Position numbers and translations under genes: made by a program | Assembly (NCBI GenBank): GCA_031963415.1 | Contig: JASSUI010000001.1 | Location: 2,899,230 to 2,963,229 of the forward strand | Direction of reading: 5' to 3' | Source of the DNA: JASSUD01 sp031963415 | Lineage (GTDB): Bacteria > Pseudomonadota > Gammaproteobacteria > Burkholderiales > Burkholderiaceae | DNA: 64,000 nt | Notes under the pieces: model-generated | Told to the model about the DNA's origin: nothing | The model's input: the letters and a program-made list of their open reading frames with translations, nothing else | Databases searched by the model: none | Shown here: positions 10,301 to 17,420 of the stretch, piece after piece | Layout: the number at the start of each line of letters is the position of its first letter | Numbering within the stretch: position 1 is the stretch's first letter

Positions 10301-10336
10301 AGAGAGAGAGAGTTTCTGACTTGCAATACTTAACAT
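4349..10336 (-). CDS. NLR-like giant protein: TPR-like N-terminus, NACHT NTPase, pentapeptide repeats, 14+ WD40 repeats (1995 aa)
   Basis: The order is the signal-transduction NTPase plus repeat-sensor plan of bacterial and fungal NLR-like proteins. Residues about 90-135 look TPR-like (FERGEVLSQLGQRDEAKAQY), followed by a Ser-rich linker and a helical region. A NACHT domain has Walker A GDSGAGKS near 711 and Walker B VIADGYDES near 780, then the NLR-typical FEHKSFLEYFATRD. Pentapeptide-type A(D/N)L repeats follow at about 1155-1207. From about 1215 to 1880 are WD40 units: 14 nearly identical 42-residue units (GHTxxVxSVAYSPSGSQLAS) flanked by a divergent unit on each side. The C-terminal 115 residues are low in recognisable motifs. 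The start is the ATG at 10336-10334. It interrupts the block between efp and nagZ. Function is unknown: host-protein or phage recognition are both possible. Confidence 0.9.
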   Translation of the reverse strand: MLSIASQKLSLSIANAREVITIQLDQARTNKEKQPVIANYFYAQVEAALHKLAECEGVGSVSFNNKKHYFRSARAPETPEQKKLQQSIADVHFERGEVLSQLGQRDEAKAQYKKAEEWGHPSAQEALKVLGQLPSRLNSPSSSLRNLHKISSSSSGGSIASTISSPPAVPSASASNAEDTPALKFFLKNLPLLPPALPQRNQSLRSTEQLAYCLLLLTLDQQEPASAAQLSAEESAWLARVKQDQDAPELRLLAQGVIRAFDKDELKNASAVAEVAALAPVYALDDFQKLLNKLITKLSELTLLDFDVLHGLAQMIRHAPPASLRTDDLVKILENLADRLKNTHGQSGENQYRLAIAITQVLDAMADNQVTDLNREALHQPLVDFFKGLRQSDDPYLVYQAEYACQALAHVPDDETPWQSAWRRGSGIFHGVMKFAKAAKAFDMDGFIDGVKDLQKPAGELLEFTLETYDRVMALQESGQTLIESLKEGFSFNRKQAWYPLLRGFDEIPSDQLDAFKHKLMQPALKASRWHQPFLWGLSERLARMAANPEQAPNMQKQALQWLGELYEDDQTWGKHPLIKQRVVQLMRTLADHSPVKEDANAWINRLQTVGDAAQRTFYQTCLTGPLTPYPLYVARAQPISLSLLDKVQNKQWLETDLHRFRAECLDRWRDMLYVPPQGKASVFAADTETFDLAEKAEAFLNGNKKMALVLGDSGAGKSTFLRFLESMLWARYQKGGIIPLFISLPTIDNPEQDFITKHLRRLEFTQAQIKTLKETREFIVIADGYDESGANENLYRSNRFNQPGGWQGQLIIGCRSQHLGDNYQQRFQPDEISLFQEWVVAPFGQTQIDQYIQAHVDKHKAVTDDRFDLQHWQVQDYQRGLTQIDENFKRTPLLLKTALEVLPRLLMLGEQGQAASSLTRAVLYDEAMKARFEREKQRLQGAGLRDALEDAFNALDEHGFVKHCLQFVTDLAVEIYEKHQGNPVVEYDPIKDRGTWKDAFFGREPEKRILRQAWPLIRHGNQYRFEHKSFLEYFATRDICQPQENGSRAGAHSRSMHQSAHSARRGSDASLLSFESQPTLPEVSDTEGVSLPDSLLTRRNLIKEPAIIQFLVERVKTEPNFSQQLHAFIERSKTDATMRKAATNAITILVRAGVQFNGADLKGIQIPGADLSYGVFDTTQLQGADLRKVDLRNSWLRQANLSGAKMEGVQFGEWPYLQEESEVTCCVYSPDGKTCALGLLHGTISIYTTSNWEKCFTLSGHTAKVLSVAYSPSGSQLASSSSDNTVRLWDVHSGALSHTLAGHTAEVWSVAYSPSGSQLASSSRDKTVRLWDAHSGALSHTLAGHTGWVWSVAYSPSGSQLASSSRDKTVRLWDAHSGALSHTLAAHTADVLSVAYSPSGSQLASSSSDNTVRLWDAHSGALSHTLAGHTADVLSVAYSPSGSQLASSSRDKTVRLWDAHSGALSHTLAGHTGWVWSVAYSPSGSQLASSSDDKTVRLWDAHSGALSHTLAGHTDAVWSVAYSPSGSQLASRSDDKTVRLWDAHSGALSHTLAGHTDWVFSVAYSPSGSQLASSSMDKTVRLWDAHSGALSHTLAGHTDLVLSVAYSPSGSQLASSSWDKTVRLWDAHIGTLSHTLAGHTGVVDSVAYSPSGLQLASRSSDKTVRLWDAHSGALSHTLAGHTAEVRSVVYSPSGSQLASSSWDKTVRLWDAHSGALSHTLAGHTAAVESVTYSPSGSQLASSSRDQTVRLWDAHSGALSHTLAGHTNWIWSVAYSPSGSQLASSSRDQTVRLWDAHSGALSHTLAGHTAEVRSVAYSPSGSQLASRSSDKTVRLWDAHSGQCLAVVRDFGGHVNSIAWSETPEGTYLVTGCEDKSVRVWQIIEEGGQVQVRLQWSSTHDRLNMSDTAIQGVQGLSQVNKKLLVQRGAVGEPASRLVQTSKQLMNVAAAVSQFKAPLKRKTLASPPNAQSHPAVTSSAANPMPFANERHLLSHLA
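4806..6567 (-). repeat. 126-bp tandem array encoding 14 WD40 units
   Basis: Fourteen head-to-tail 126-bp units inside the NACHT-WD40 gene are almost identical at nucleotide level; for example the CTCGGCGAATACGCCACGCT stretch recurs in most units. Differences cluster in the codons after GHT (AE, GW, AD, DA, DW, DL, GV, AA, NW), the residue before SV (L, W, F, D, R, E), and the triplet before TVRLWD (SDN, RDK, DDK, MDK, WDK, RDQ). High overall identity with variation confined to the same sites implies recent amplification or gene conversion plus diversification at exposed positions. Confidence 0.93.
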
Positions 10337-10413
10337 GATGTCCTTTTTGCTCTTTTTAATTCAAATTCAATTGACAGGAGGGGGAAGCTGCGACCCGCCG
10401 TGCTAATAGCAAG

Positions 10414-10456
10414 AATGCCTAAGGTCCATGCGTGCTGTGCATCGGTCTTAGGCATT
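10414..10456. terminator. Candidate terminator hairpin between nagZ and the giant gene
   Basis: AATGCCTAAG (10414-10423) pairs with CTTAGGCATT (10447-10456) around a 23-nt loop that can itself fold. On the plus strand it is followed by TTGTATTTGTTTTTTGC. On the minus strand it lies downstream of nagZ and upstream of the giant gene's ATG, so it could end nagZ transcription and insulate the giant gene. The remaining sequence 10457-10671 shows no gene. Confidence 0.5.
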
Positions 10457-10671
10457 TTGTATTTGTTTTTTGCTTTATTTATATAGTAAATGATGAGATT
10501 GAGATATGAAAGAAAATTCTGAATAGGACATCGATGGCTTTGCCGATGAAGAAATGAGGTAGGAGCAGTTGAAATTCGGCGCGAAAATCAAGCCGCTAGG
10601 GGCGCAATAAGCCGTTCACTAGCCACAAAAATTTCAACATAATTTCAGCAGAGATATAAAAAAACGCCTAA

Positions 10672-10800
10672 GAGCCTTGTATCTTATAAAAGTGAGAGAT
10701 TGGCGAGGTTATCGGTGGTTATGTTGGGGTTCCTTCGTCACCCCAACCTACGAAAAGGCAAAAATATCTTTTGGCTTGAGGTCAGTTATAGGTTCTCAAG
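10672..10800. repeat. Family A palindromic element downstream of nagZ
   Basis: The left end GAGCCTTGTATCTTATAAAA and the right end TTATAGGTTCTCAAGG resemble the termini of the 17421-17603 copy. The core unit at 10721-10751 (ATGTTGGGGTTCCTTCGTCA, then CCCCAACCTAC) is a perfect 8-bp stem with 9-nt loop. It ends about 10 bp before the nagZ stop codon. Confidence 0.75.
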
Positions 10801-10810
10801 GCTTACTCAT

Positions 10811-11845
10811 CTAATTAAACGTTTTCGCCAAAAGCTCGCGTGCAGCTTGATATTCAGCGGCTTGCTCAAGCTCCTCCCAGTTTGGCGCCGTTCCGCGGGC
10901 AGCAAGGCGCATGATGCGCTGCAGTGACGCAGGTGACGGCGTGTAATCCAATTCATTCAGCACGCGATCTGCTTCTGCAGGCTTATTACAGACCAGCACC
11001 ATATCGCAACCTGCTGTAAGCGCAGCATGGGCGCTTTCTACGACGCTGCCAACAGCACGAGCACCTTCCATCGTTAGATCATCACTAATAATCGCACCGA
11101 CAAACCCAAGCTCTTTACGTAAGATTTCTTGCAGCCAAATTTTAGAAAAACCAGCTGGCTGCTTATCCACTGCTGAATACACAACATGCGCGGGCATCAC
11201 TGACGTCAACGCAATATCAAGCTCAACATAAGGACGTGCATCGCGCACAATAGCCTCACGTTCACGTGTATCAATTGGCAATGCATGGTGAGAATCAGCT
11301 TCAACAGAGCCATGCCCTGGGAAATGCTTGCCGCAATTCGCCATGCCAGCCAGCGCTAGACCGTGGCATAAACTTTTGGTGAGCTGAGTCACCACCTCTG
11401 CATCATGGTGAAAAGCGCGGTTGCCGATGACTTCTGAAATACCATAATCTAAATCCAGTGCAGGCGTGAAGCTAAAATCGATTTCAAACGCACGTAATTC
11501 AGAAGCCAACACATAACCCGCTGCGGTCGCAACACGTAACGCGAGCTGCTTATCTCGCTCCCACACCCCCCCTATTTCACGCATCGCAGGTAGATGAGTA
11601 AAACCATCCGTTTTAAAACGTTGAATGCGGCCTCCTTCGTGGTCAACCGCAATCAAAATATCTTCTCGTACCGTACGAATCTGTCTCGTCAACAACGCAA
11701 GTTGCGCGCGACTCTCAAAATTACGCGTAAAAAGAATCACGCCCCCTGTTAGAGGGTGTGCAATACGACGGATGTCTTCATCATTTAATGTGAGACCATC
11801 AACGTCCAACATAACAGGCCCTAAAGAGCGCCCTGGTAAATTCAT
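10811..11845 (-). CDS. nagZ: NagZ, beta-N-acetylhexosaminidase (GH3)
   Basis: NagZ removes GlcNAc from anhydromuropeptides during cytoplasmic cell-wall recycling. The GH3 pattern is clear: LTGGVILFTRNF, the AVDHEGGRIQRF segment, CGKHFPGHGSVEADSHHALP carrying the mobile catalytic loop, and IISDDLTMEGA with the nucleophile Asp. The start at 11845 (344 aa) is chosen because AAAGGA lies 6 nt upstream and the product begins MNLPGRSLGPVMLDVDG as in Burkholderia; the open frame extends 26 codons further upstream without conservation. It is the distal gene of the conserved block after acpS, but a 448-bp gap with a degenerate repeat separates them, so it may have its own promoter. Confidence 0.96.
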   Translation of the reverse strand: MNLPGRSLGPVMLDVDGLTLNDEDIRRIAHPLTGGVILFTRNFESRAQLALLTRQIRTVREDILIAVDHEGGRIQRFKTDGFTHLPAMREIGGVWERDKQLALRVATAAGYVLASELRAFEIDFSFTPALDLDYGISEVIGNRAFHHDAEVVTQLTKSLCHGLALAGMANCGKHFPGHGSVEADSHHALPIDTREREAIVRDARPYVELDIALTSVMPAHVVYSAVDKQPAGFSKIWLQEILRKELGFVGAIISDDLTMEGARAVGSVVESAHAALTAGCDMVLVCNKPAEADRVLNELDYTPSPASLQRIMRLAARGTAPNWEELEQAAEYQAARELLAKTFN

Positions 11846-12293
11846 TTCATATCCTTTAGAAGAAATTAATCCGCATCTGTCGCGCGAATCTTTTCTTTTT
11901 AAAAACATCGCAGCAATCAACAAAGACAGGCTTTTGTTTAATATAGATGTATGTATTCATCCGCCCTGGCCCTCTCGCTCTTATCACGCAACGTCATTCT
12001 TCGTTATATTTATTAAAAAGAACGCAATTTTATAAATATCTAAACCTTAAACAAAGCCACCTTATGCATTTATCAAATAAGCCTTTCTTCACTTTAAGGG
12101 AAGTCTAAAGGGATATGGGGGCAAAAAATGCCGATGCAATAGCATTTTAAGATTGGCTGTGAAATATGATGCGCTCTTTAGGCTGAAAAGATTGTTCTGA
12201 GCGTCTATTCGCCGTCTAAACAAGAAGAAATTAAAGGTGATTAGTGTGCATGTTGAGGTTTCTTCCTCATCATAAGCGGGAACTTGTTTCTAA
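11846..12293. other. 448-bp spacer between acpS and nagZ with a degenerate family A unit
   Basis: No gene seen. A family A-like unit (CATGTTGAGGTTTCTTCCTC, 12249-12268) is preceded by AGAAGAAATTAAAGGTGATT, similar to the flank of the 3322 copy. The AT-rich part at 11990-12060 (minus strand) is the likely place for a nagZ promoter, but no good -35/-10 pair stands out. Confidence 0.45.
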
Positions 12294-12686
12294 TCAGCGC
12301 TGTTCCGCGAGTACATAAGCAACAGCGTATTCTTTTTCCTCACTTAGCGTTACGTGAACTTCAATACGCCGTGCCTGTAGCCAAGCAGCAAGTTTTGCAT
12401 CCACGACGATTTGTGGACGACCATTCGGCTCGTTCAGCGTTTGCATCGCATGCCATGTCATCGGCTGACGCATGCCTAAGCCAAGCGCTTTAACAAAAGC
12501 TTCTTTTGCCGCAAAACGTGATGCCAAAAAAGCCAGTCCACGTTCAGCACAGCGTGCAGCGCGCGCATGATATTGCTGCTGTTCCTCTACGCCTAATATG
12601 CGCGTGATAAAACGCCCATTAGTACGCGCGACGACGCCGGCAATACGATTTATTTGCACAATGTCAGTGCCTATGCCGTAAATCAT
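12294..12686 (-). CDS. acpS: AcpS, holo-ACP synthase
   Basis: AcpS moves 4'-phosphopantetheine from CoA to the Ser of apo-ACP. The product of 130 residues starts MIYGIGTDIVQINRI, where Asp8 binds Mg, and contains the FLASRFAAKEAFVKALG signature with the metal-binding Glu. The start at 12686 gives a 4-bp ATGA overlap with the pdxJ stop, so the two are translationally coupled. The substrate gene acpP lies in the same genomic block at 26229. An upstream in-frame extension to 12755 lies inside pdxJ and is rejected. Confidence 0.96.
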   Translation of the reverse strand: MIYGIGTDIVQINRIAGVVARTNGRFITRILGVEEQQQYHARAARCAERGLAFLASRFAAKEAFVKALGLGMRQPMTWHAMQTLNEPNGRPQIVVDAKLAAWLQARRIEVHVTLSEEKEYAVAYVLAEQR

Positions 12687-13453
12687 TGTGCTGCTTGCAA
12701 TGCCAAGCGCGCTTTGACCATCAACGCCTTCATCTCGCGCACTGCATTCTCCCAACCTACAAAAAGAGCATGCGCAACAATCGCATGCCCAATATTTAAT
12801 TCTTCAATACTTTCCATTGCAGCCACACACTGCACATTACCATAATGCAAGCCATGCCCAGCATGCACGCGTAGACCTAATGACAAAGCTAAATCAGCGC
12901 CACGCTGAATACGTTCGAGCATCTGCTGTTGCGAGCTATCATCGGTAGCATTCGCATACTCTCCGGTATGCAATTCGATCACAGGCGCACCAACGGCATG
13001 AGCCGCCTGAATTTGTTTTTCGTCCGCGTCAATGAAAAGCGCGACTCGTATCCCTGCTTTTTCTAGCTGAGCACATGCCGCCTGCACTGCGGGAAGCTGC
13101 CCTACAACATCCAATCCACCTTCGGTCGTCAATTCATGACGCTTCTCAGGCACTAAACAAACATCTTGCGGTTTAATTCGGCAGGCAAATTCAAGCATTT
13201 CGGGAGTCATCGCACATTCGAGATTCATCTTCGTTTGTAACTGCTCGCGCAATGCTTCTACATCCGCCTCACGAATATGCCGACGGTCTTCGCGCAAATG
13301 TAGCGTAATGAGATCCGCTCCTGCCTCTTCAGCCGCAAGCGCGGCTTTTAATGGACTCGGATAATCCGTACCACGCACATTACGCAGCGTAGCAATATGA
13401 TCGATATTGACACCTAATCTGATGCCATCTAAAGCAGGGAAAAAGCGGCTCAT
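12683..13453 (-). CDS. pdxJ: PdxJ, pyridoxine 5'-phosphate synthase
   Basis: PdxJ joins 3-amino-2-oxopropyl phosphate and 1-deoxyxylulose 5-phosphate, the ring-closing step of DXP-dependent vitamin B6 synthesis. The 256-residue TIM barrel shows LGVNIDHIATLRNVRGTDYP near the N-terminus, the LITLHLREDRRHI segment, the catalytic-loop Glu/His region (LECAMTPEM, VCLVPEKRHELTTEGGLDV) and the C-terminal HAGHGLHYGNV. Retention indicates the organism still makes pyridoxal phosphate. It is followed by acpS with a 4-bp overlap and preceded by recO after 94 bp. Confidence 0.97.
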   Translation of the reverse strand: MSRFFPALDGIRLGVNIDHIATLRNVRGTDYPSPLKAALAAEEAGADLITLHLREDRRHIREADVEALREQLQTKMNLECAMTPEMLEFACRIKPQDVCLVPEKRHELTTEGGLDVVGQLPAVQAACAQLEKAGIRVALFIDADEKQIQAAHAVGAPVIELHTGEYANATDDSSQQQMLERIQRGADLALSLGLRVHAGHGLHYGNVQCVAAMESIEELNIGHAIVAHALFVGWENAVREMKALMVKARLALQAAQ

Positions 13454-13547
13454 ATATGTTTGTAGCTTGGTTAAAACCGAACGTGTTAGTGCTGGGAAGC
13501 TGTCTGTTCAGCGCGGCAATGTATTCGTCAAATGGATATCTTCAACT

Positions 13548-14330
13548 CTACCCTTTTGCTATTTTTAAAACAGAAGCCAAAATCTGACGCGTATGCAATG
13601 GCGCTCCACCTAAATAATGGTGCAATAAAAATCGCATCAGGTTTTTACTTTGCATAAGCGTAAGGACCGACGCATAGTCATCATGTTCCATATCAATCAG
13701 CGTTTGACCTCGCACGATTGGCCAATATGTTGGATCGCTAGTACGTACTTCTCGCACGCCATAATCAGGCTCAAAGACATAACTATTGGTAGGCGAGACT
13801 AAATCACGCGTTTTGGCCAAACGATCAAATTCTCTCGCATAACCCGTCTCTTGCAATAACATGCGCTCAAAGGAACGTAATGTAGGGCTACTCGGCACAC
13901 CTGTGGCCAAACGTGTCAACGTCAACGTGTAATGATTAAAAAGTTGCAGGTAAACATCTTCACGTGCGCAAAAACGCGCAAGCAATTCATTCACGTAAAA
14001 GCCACATAATAGTGCATCGCCAACTAATGGCTGCATCCCCCCGACCCAATCAGCGCGCGTGAGAGTACGCATTTCAGATTTACCACTCCACCCAAACGCT
14101 AAAGGTTGAAACGTTTGCAACACACCACGTAGAGCAGAATGAGGACGCTTAGCTCCCTTTGCTAATAAAGTTAAGCGACCATAATCACGGCTAAAAACAT
14201 CTATAACTAAACTTGTTTCGCGGTAGGGGGAACGATGTAGTACAAAACCAGGCTGTTCGGTGACGCGCGAGCTTTCTCGCGTACGCTTGCGCACGTTGGG
14301 CTCAGTCGTGGGAGGAAGATCGGTGGTCAC
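13548..14330 (-). CDS. recO: RecO, recombination mediator
   Basis: RecO, with RecR, loads RecA on SSB-coated gaps. The 260-residue product has an OB-fold N-terminus (GFVLHRSPYRETSLVIDVFS, RDYGRLTLLAKGAKRP) and the helical C-terminal domain (NELLARFCAREDVYLQLF, RSFERMLLQETGY), ending in a positively charged helix. The first 25 residues (TTDLPPTTEPNVRKRTRESS) are a variable tail often seen in Burkholderia. It sits between era and pdxJ as in the relatives. A family B repeat occupies the spacer to era. Confidence 0.95.
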   Translation of the reverse strand: MTTDLPPTTEPNVRKRTRESSRVTEQPGFVLHRSPYRETSLVIDVFSRDYGRLTLLAKGAKRPHSALRGVLQTFQPLAFGWSGKSEMRTLTRADWVGGMQPLVGDALLCGFYVNELLARFCAREDVYLQLFNHYTLTLTRLATGVPSSPTLRSFERMLLQETGYAREFDRLAKTRDLVSPTNSYVFEPDYGVREVRTSDPTYWPIVRGQTLIDMEHDDYASVLTLMQSKNLMRFLLHHYLGGAPLHTRQILASVLKIAKG

Positions 14331-14471
14331 TTATCTCAATCTGTTACCTGCACCATGCCACCATCGGCATAGCAAGCGAATAAATGATGAATACTTATAC
14401 TCTCAGCATAAATCTGACAAAAGGAAATACCAAATCAGCATTATGTGAATTTAGTTTGCACAGGCTATAAA

Positions 14472-14573
14472 AACTTGTTTAGGGCCTCCTAGTAGCCTCG
14501 CGCCACCGCAGACAATACAACTTATAGTACGGCAAGGCGGCGCGAGGGCACTCGGAAAAGCCTAAACAAGTTC
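14472..14573. repeat. Family B palindromic element between recO and era
   Basis: Starts AACTTGTTTAGGGCCTCC and ends CCTAAACAAGTTC, an inverted terminal repeat of about 13 bp, with a GC-rich core containing GTACGGCAAGGCGGCGCGAG. The element ends 1 bp before the era stop codon (TTA at 14575-14577 on the plus strand). It is the same family as the copies at 19591, 24536 and 35165 and as the insertion in rseB. The remaining 14331-14471 has no gene. Confidence 0.85.
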
Positions 14574-14574
14574 T

Positions 14575-15441
14575 TTATTGCGCCTCTAGTTTTTTTACCT
14601 TTACCCACACTTCTAAATAAACCGGGCCATCAAAAAGCTGCTCCATATCTAAGCGTGCTTGCGAGCTAATCTGTTTTAATTTGGCTCCTTTCGCGCCAAT
14701 CACGATCGCTTTATGGCTGGGTCGATCAACCAAAATCGTAGCAAAGATACGGCGTAAACGACCTTCTTCTTCAAACTTATCAATAACTATCGTACTCGTA
14801 TAAGGCAATTCATCGCCTGTTAAACGAAATACTTTCTCTCTAATGATTTCAGCTGCTAGAAAGCGTTCGTTATGCTCAGTCAGCGTGTCTTCATCGTAGA
14901 TTGGCTCTCCCTGCGGCAAATAGCCACCGATCAGTTGCAGTAATGCTTGCACGTGATCTGGGCGCTTAGCGGACAATGGCACGATTTCACAAAAATTACG
15001 TAAACTCGCCATCTGCTGCAGAAATTCCGGCAGTTTTGCTTTATCTCTGATGCGATCTAGTTTATTCGCAATTAATAGCGTCGTTGTGTTAGCAGGTATA
15101 ACAGATAAGGCTTTTTCGTCTTCCGGACCAAAATGATTGGCTTCTACGACAAACAATACGACATCGGCTGTGTCGACTGTGGCTTTCACGGTGCGGTTCA
15201 TGGTGCGGTTAAGCGCGCCGCTATACCGAGTTTGAAAACCTGGTGTGTCGATAAAAATGTATTGCACTCGATCAAGCGTGCGAATACCAGTAATTTGAGA
15301 GCGCGTGGTTTGGCTTTTACGCGAAGTGATGCTCACTTTTTGTCCAACCAGCGCATTGAGCAACGTGGATTTGCCTACATTGGGACGTCCAGCCAGGGCA
15401 ATCGTGCCACAGCGAAAATCAGTTTCGTGCATGGTATTCAT
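14575..15441 (-). CDS. era: Era, essential GTPase of 30S maturation
   Basis: Era binds the 3' end of 16S rRNA and couples 30S assembly to the cell cycle. The 288-residue protein has G1 GRPNVGKS (18-25), the switch I TTRSQITG, G3 DTPGF, G4 NKLD and G5 SAKR, then a C-terminal KH domain with VIGAKGAKLKQISSQARLDM. It follows rnc after 23 bp, the conserved rnc-era arrangement, and is transcribed from there. The C-terminal LEAQ and stop codon directly abut a family B repeat, so the 3' end of the mRNA carries that structure. Confidence 0.97.
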   Translation of the reverse strand: MNTMHETDFRCGTIALAGRPNVGKSTLLNALVGQKVSITSRKSQTTRSQITGIRTLDRVQYIFIDTPGFQTRYSGALNRTMNRTVKATVDTADVVLFVVEANHFGPEDEKALSVIPANTTTLLIANKLDRIRDKAKLPEFLQQMASLRNFCEIVPLSAKRPDHVQALLQLIGGYLPQGEPIYDEDTLTEHNERFLAAEIIREKVFRLTGDELPYTSTIVIDKFEEEGRLRRIFATILVDRPSHKAIVIGAKGAKLKQISSQARLDMEQLFDGPVYLEVWVKVKKLEAQ

Positions 15442-15464
15442 CGATTAACAGACACATCTTCGAT

Positions 15465-16163
15465 TCACGATGCATCTAAAGAAAAGTTAAATGGCGCTGC
15501 TTGCACTATTTCTAAAATACGTTTAGCAGCCGCTTGCTCAGCCGCACGACGGCTTGCGCCTATGCCAGAGACTTTAATATTCAATTTAGCAACTTCACAC
15601 TCAACTTCAAATTGCTGGCTATGTGCGGCGCCACGCGTTGCAGTCACCGTATAGTGTGGCAATGCAATTTTGCGGCCTTGCAGGCACTCTTGGAGCAGCG
15701 TTTTGGCATCTTTACCTAATGTATGAGGGTCAGTCTGTTCAACCAGCGGCGCGTACAGATGATTAATCACTGCTCGTGCCGCCTCAAACCCTCGATCAAG
15801 ATAAATAGCGCCCAAGATCGCTTCCAGCGCATCGGCCAAAATTGAAGGACGTTCAAGACCACCACTCCTAAGCTCACCTTCACCTAGCTGCAAAAATTTG
15901 GCGAGATTCAGGGTTTGCGCGATTTTAAACAGTGACTGCTGCTTAACCAGATTAGCGCGCACGCGAGATAGATCACCCTCGGGTAATTTTGAGAAACGCT
16001 CAAATAAGAGTGCTGCTACTGCGCAATTTAAAACGGAGTCACCAAGAAATTCGAGTCGCTCATTATGCGACGCGCTATAGCTTCGATGCGTAAGTGCGCG
16101 CCGTAACAAATCCACTCGCTGAAATTTATAATGCAGCCGATTTTCTAATTCAGATAAAGGCAT
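15465..16163 (-). CDS. rnc: RNase III
   Basis: RNase III cuts double-stranded RNA, including the rRNA precursor stems seen at the right end of this window. The N-terminal endonuclease domain has NERLEFLGDSVLNCAVAALL, the family signature with catalytic Glu/Asp, and a second acidic site at DALEAILGAIYLD. A C-terminal dsRBD ends in GASRRAAEQAAAKRIL. The start at 16163 (232 aa, MPLSELENRLHYKF) has GAGGAAGG 5-8 nt upstream and matches relatives; the open frame upstream to 16226 runs into the family C repeat and is rejected. Confidence 0.97.
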   Translation of the reverse strand: MPLSELENRLHYKFQRVDLLRRALTHRSYSASHNERLEFLGDSVLNCAVAALLFERFSKLPEGDLSRVRANLVKQQSLFKIAQTLNLAKFLQLGEGELRSGGLERPSILADALEAILGAIYLDRGFEAARAVINHLYAPLVEQTDPHTLGKDAKTLLQECLQGRKIALPHYTVTATRGAAHSQQFEVECEVAKLNIKVSGIGASRRAAEQAAAKRILEIVQAAPFNFSLDAS

Positions 16164-16217
16164 AACCTTCCTCGACAGTCGCAGCGCAGATTGCTCGGCA
16201 TGCTTCAAACCCTCTTT

Positions 16218-16361
16218 AGAACTCATTCCATAAATGCCTAAAAGGCCGTGATCGGCGGTCGGGCGGTGCTCGGAATCCTCATGTACGTCGAGTACACTCC
16301 GGTTCCTCCGCTCCGGCCTCCCCCCGCTGACAACCTTTTAGACATTGATGAAACGAGTTCT
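16218..16361. repeat. Family C palindromic element between rnc and lepB
   Basis: 144 bp with terminal inverted repeats: AGAACTCATTCCATAAATGC at the left matches the complement of the right end (AGAACTCGTTTCATCAATGT). The core is GC-rich and carries a GGAGTGTACTCGACGTACAT type dyad. An inverted copy of nearly the same sequence lies at 42099-42241, and a deletion derivative at 30756-30823. Confidence 0.88.
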
Positions 16362-16364
16362 AGA

Positions 16365-16460
16365 AACCTCATAGCGAGGTCTACTTCCTCGCTGCACTAA
16401 TGTACTGTCTACGTCGGTATTTCTTGCTACGGAGCTTCTAAAGAGGGCGAGTGAAATAGA
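16365..16460. repeat. Family D repeat upstream of the lepB stop codon side
   Basis: The segment CACTAATGTACTGTCTACGT followed by CGGTATTTCTTGCTAC matches 19850-19885 (ACTAATGTACTGTCTGCGTC, then GACATTCCTTGCTAC). The flanks are GC-rich and diverged. Together with the family C element it fills the 319-bp gap 16164-16482, which has no gene. Confidence 0.6.
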
Positions 16461-16482
16461 ACGCTTGTACTGCGAACGGACT

Positions 16483-17376
16483 TTAATCAAAACTGCCAAT
16501 ACGCTTTAAATTTTTAAAATTTAGCCAAATAAAAAAGGCGCGGCCGATCAAGTTTTGATCGGGTACAAAGCCCCAATAACGACTATCTAAACTATTGTCT
16601 CGATTATCACCCATCACGAAATAGTGACCAGGTGGAACCTTACAAACGACCCCAGTGCCGCTATATTCGCAATTTTTACGAAATAAAAAATCATCCGCAC
16701 CGATCACAAAGGGGGGAGCGGATGGATTATTTAATACAGTAATTTTTTTATTATTAATGGTTTCCTGATAATGCTTAAGATAAGTACTATTCTCTTCATC
16801 AAAAAAATCAGGTAATGCTTGCGTTGGTACAGGCTTACCATTAATCGTTAATTGCTTATCTAAGTAAGCGACCGTGTCCCCTGGCTGACCAATGACTCGC
16901 TTAATATAGTCAATCGATTCATCCTTAGGATAGCGAAACACAATAATATCGCCTCGTTTTGGATGGTGATTACCTAGAATCTTCCGATTCAGAATAGGCA
17001 ACCGAATGCCATATTCAAATTTGTTAACCAAAATAAAGTCGCCTGTCAAAAGCGTTGGCATCATCGAACCTGATGGAATTTTGAACGGCTCAGCAACGAA
17101 TGAGCGCAGGATAAACACCGTTAAAATGACAGGGAAAAAGCCAGCTGAGTATTCGAGCCACCACGGCTGCTTTAACACTTTTTCTCGTAACAGTGCATGC
17201 GCTTGCGCAACTTGTTTATCTGTTAGGGAATTTTCCGAACGCTGCTGGCGTCGCTCATATTCAATCACCGCGGCATCAGCAGCACGACGACGGCGCGGCA
17301 ACCATATTTGCCGATCAGCAATCCATGCAATGCCTGTGAGAATCATTAGCGTAAAAAGAATGAGCGCAAAGTTCAT
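16483..17376 (-). CDS. lepB: LepB, signal peptidase I
   Basis: LepB cleaves signal peptides from exported proteins at the outer face of the inner membrane. The 297-residue product has two N-terminal membrane segments (residues 2-20 and about 78-94). The catalytic Ser104 lies in IPSGSMMPTLL and the general-base Lys159 in DYIKRVIGQPGD; the C-terminal box GDNRDNSLDSRYWG is present. The FRKNCEYSGTGVVCK segment carries a Cys pair typical of beta-proteobacterial enzymes. It lies downstream of lepA, as in most proteobacteria, but a 364-bp repeat-filled gap separates them. Confidence 0.97.
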   Translation of the reverse strand: MNFALILFTLMILTGIAWIADRQIWLPRRRRAADAAVIEYERRQQRSENSLTDKQVAQAHALLREKVLKQPWWLEYSAGFFPVILTVFILRSFVAEPFKIPSGSMMPTLLTGDFILVNKFEYGIRLPILNRKILGNHHPKRGDIIVFRYPKDESIDYIKRVIGQPGDTVAYLDKQLTINGKPVPTQALPDFFDEENSTYLKHYQETINNKKITVLNNPSAPPFVIGADDFLFRKNCEYSGTGVVCKVPPGHYFVMGDNRDNSLDSRYWGFVPDQNLIGRAFFIWLNFKNLKRIGSFD

Positions 17377-17420
17377 AAATAATCCGCGTTTTAATTAAAA
17401 AGTTACTTCTTCTTGTCTAA

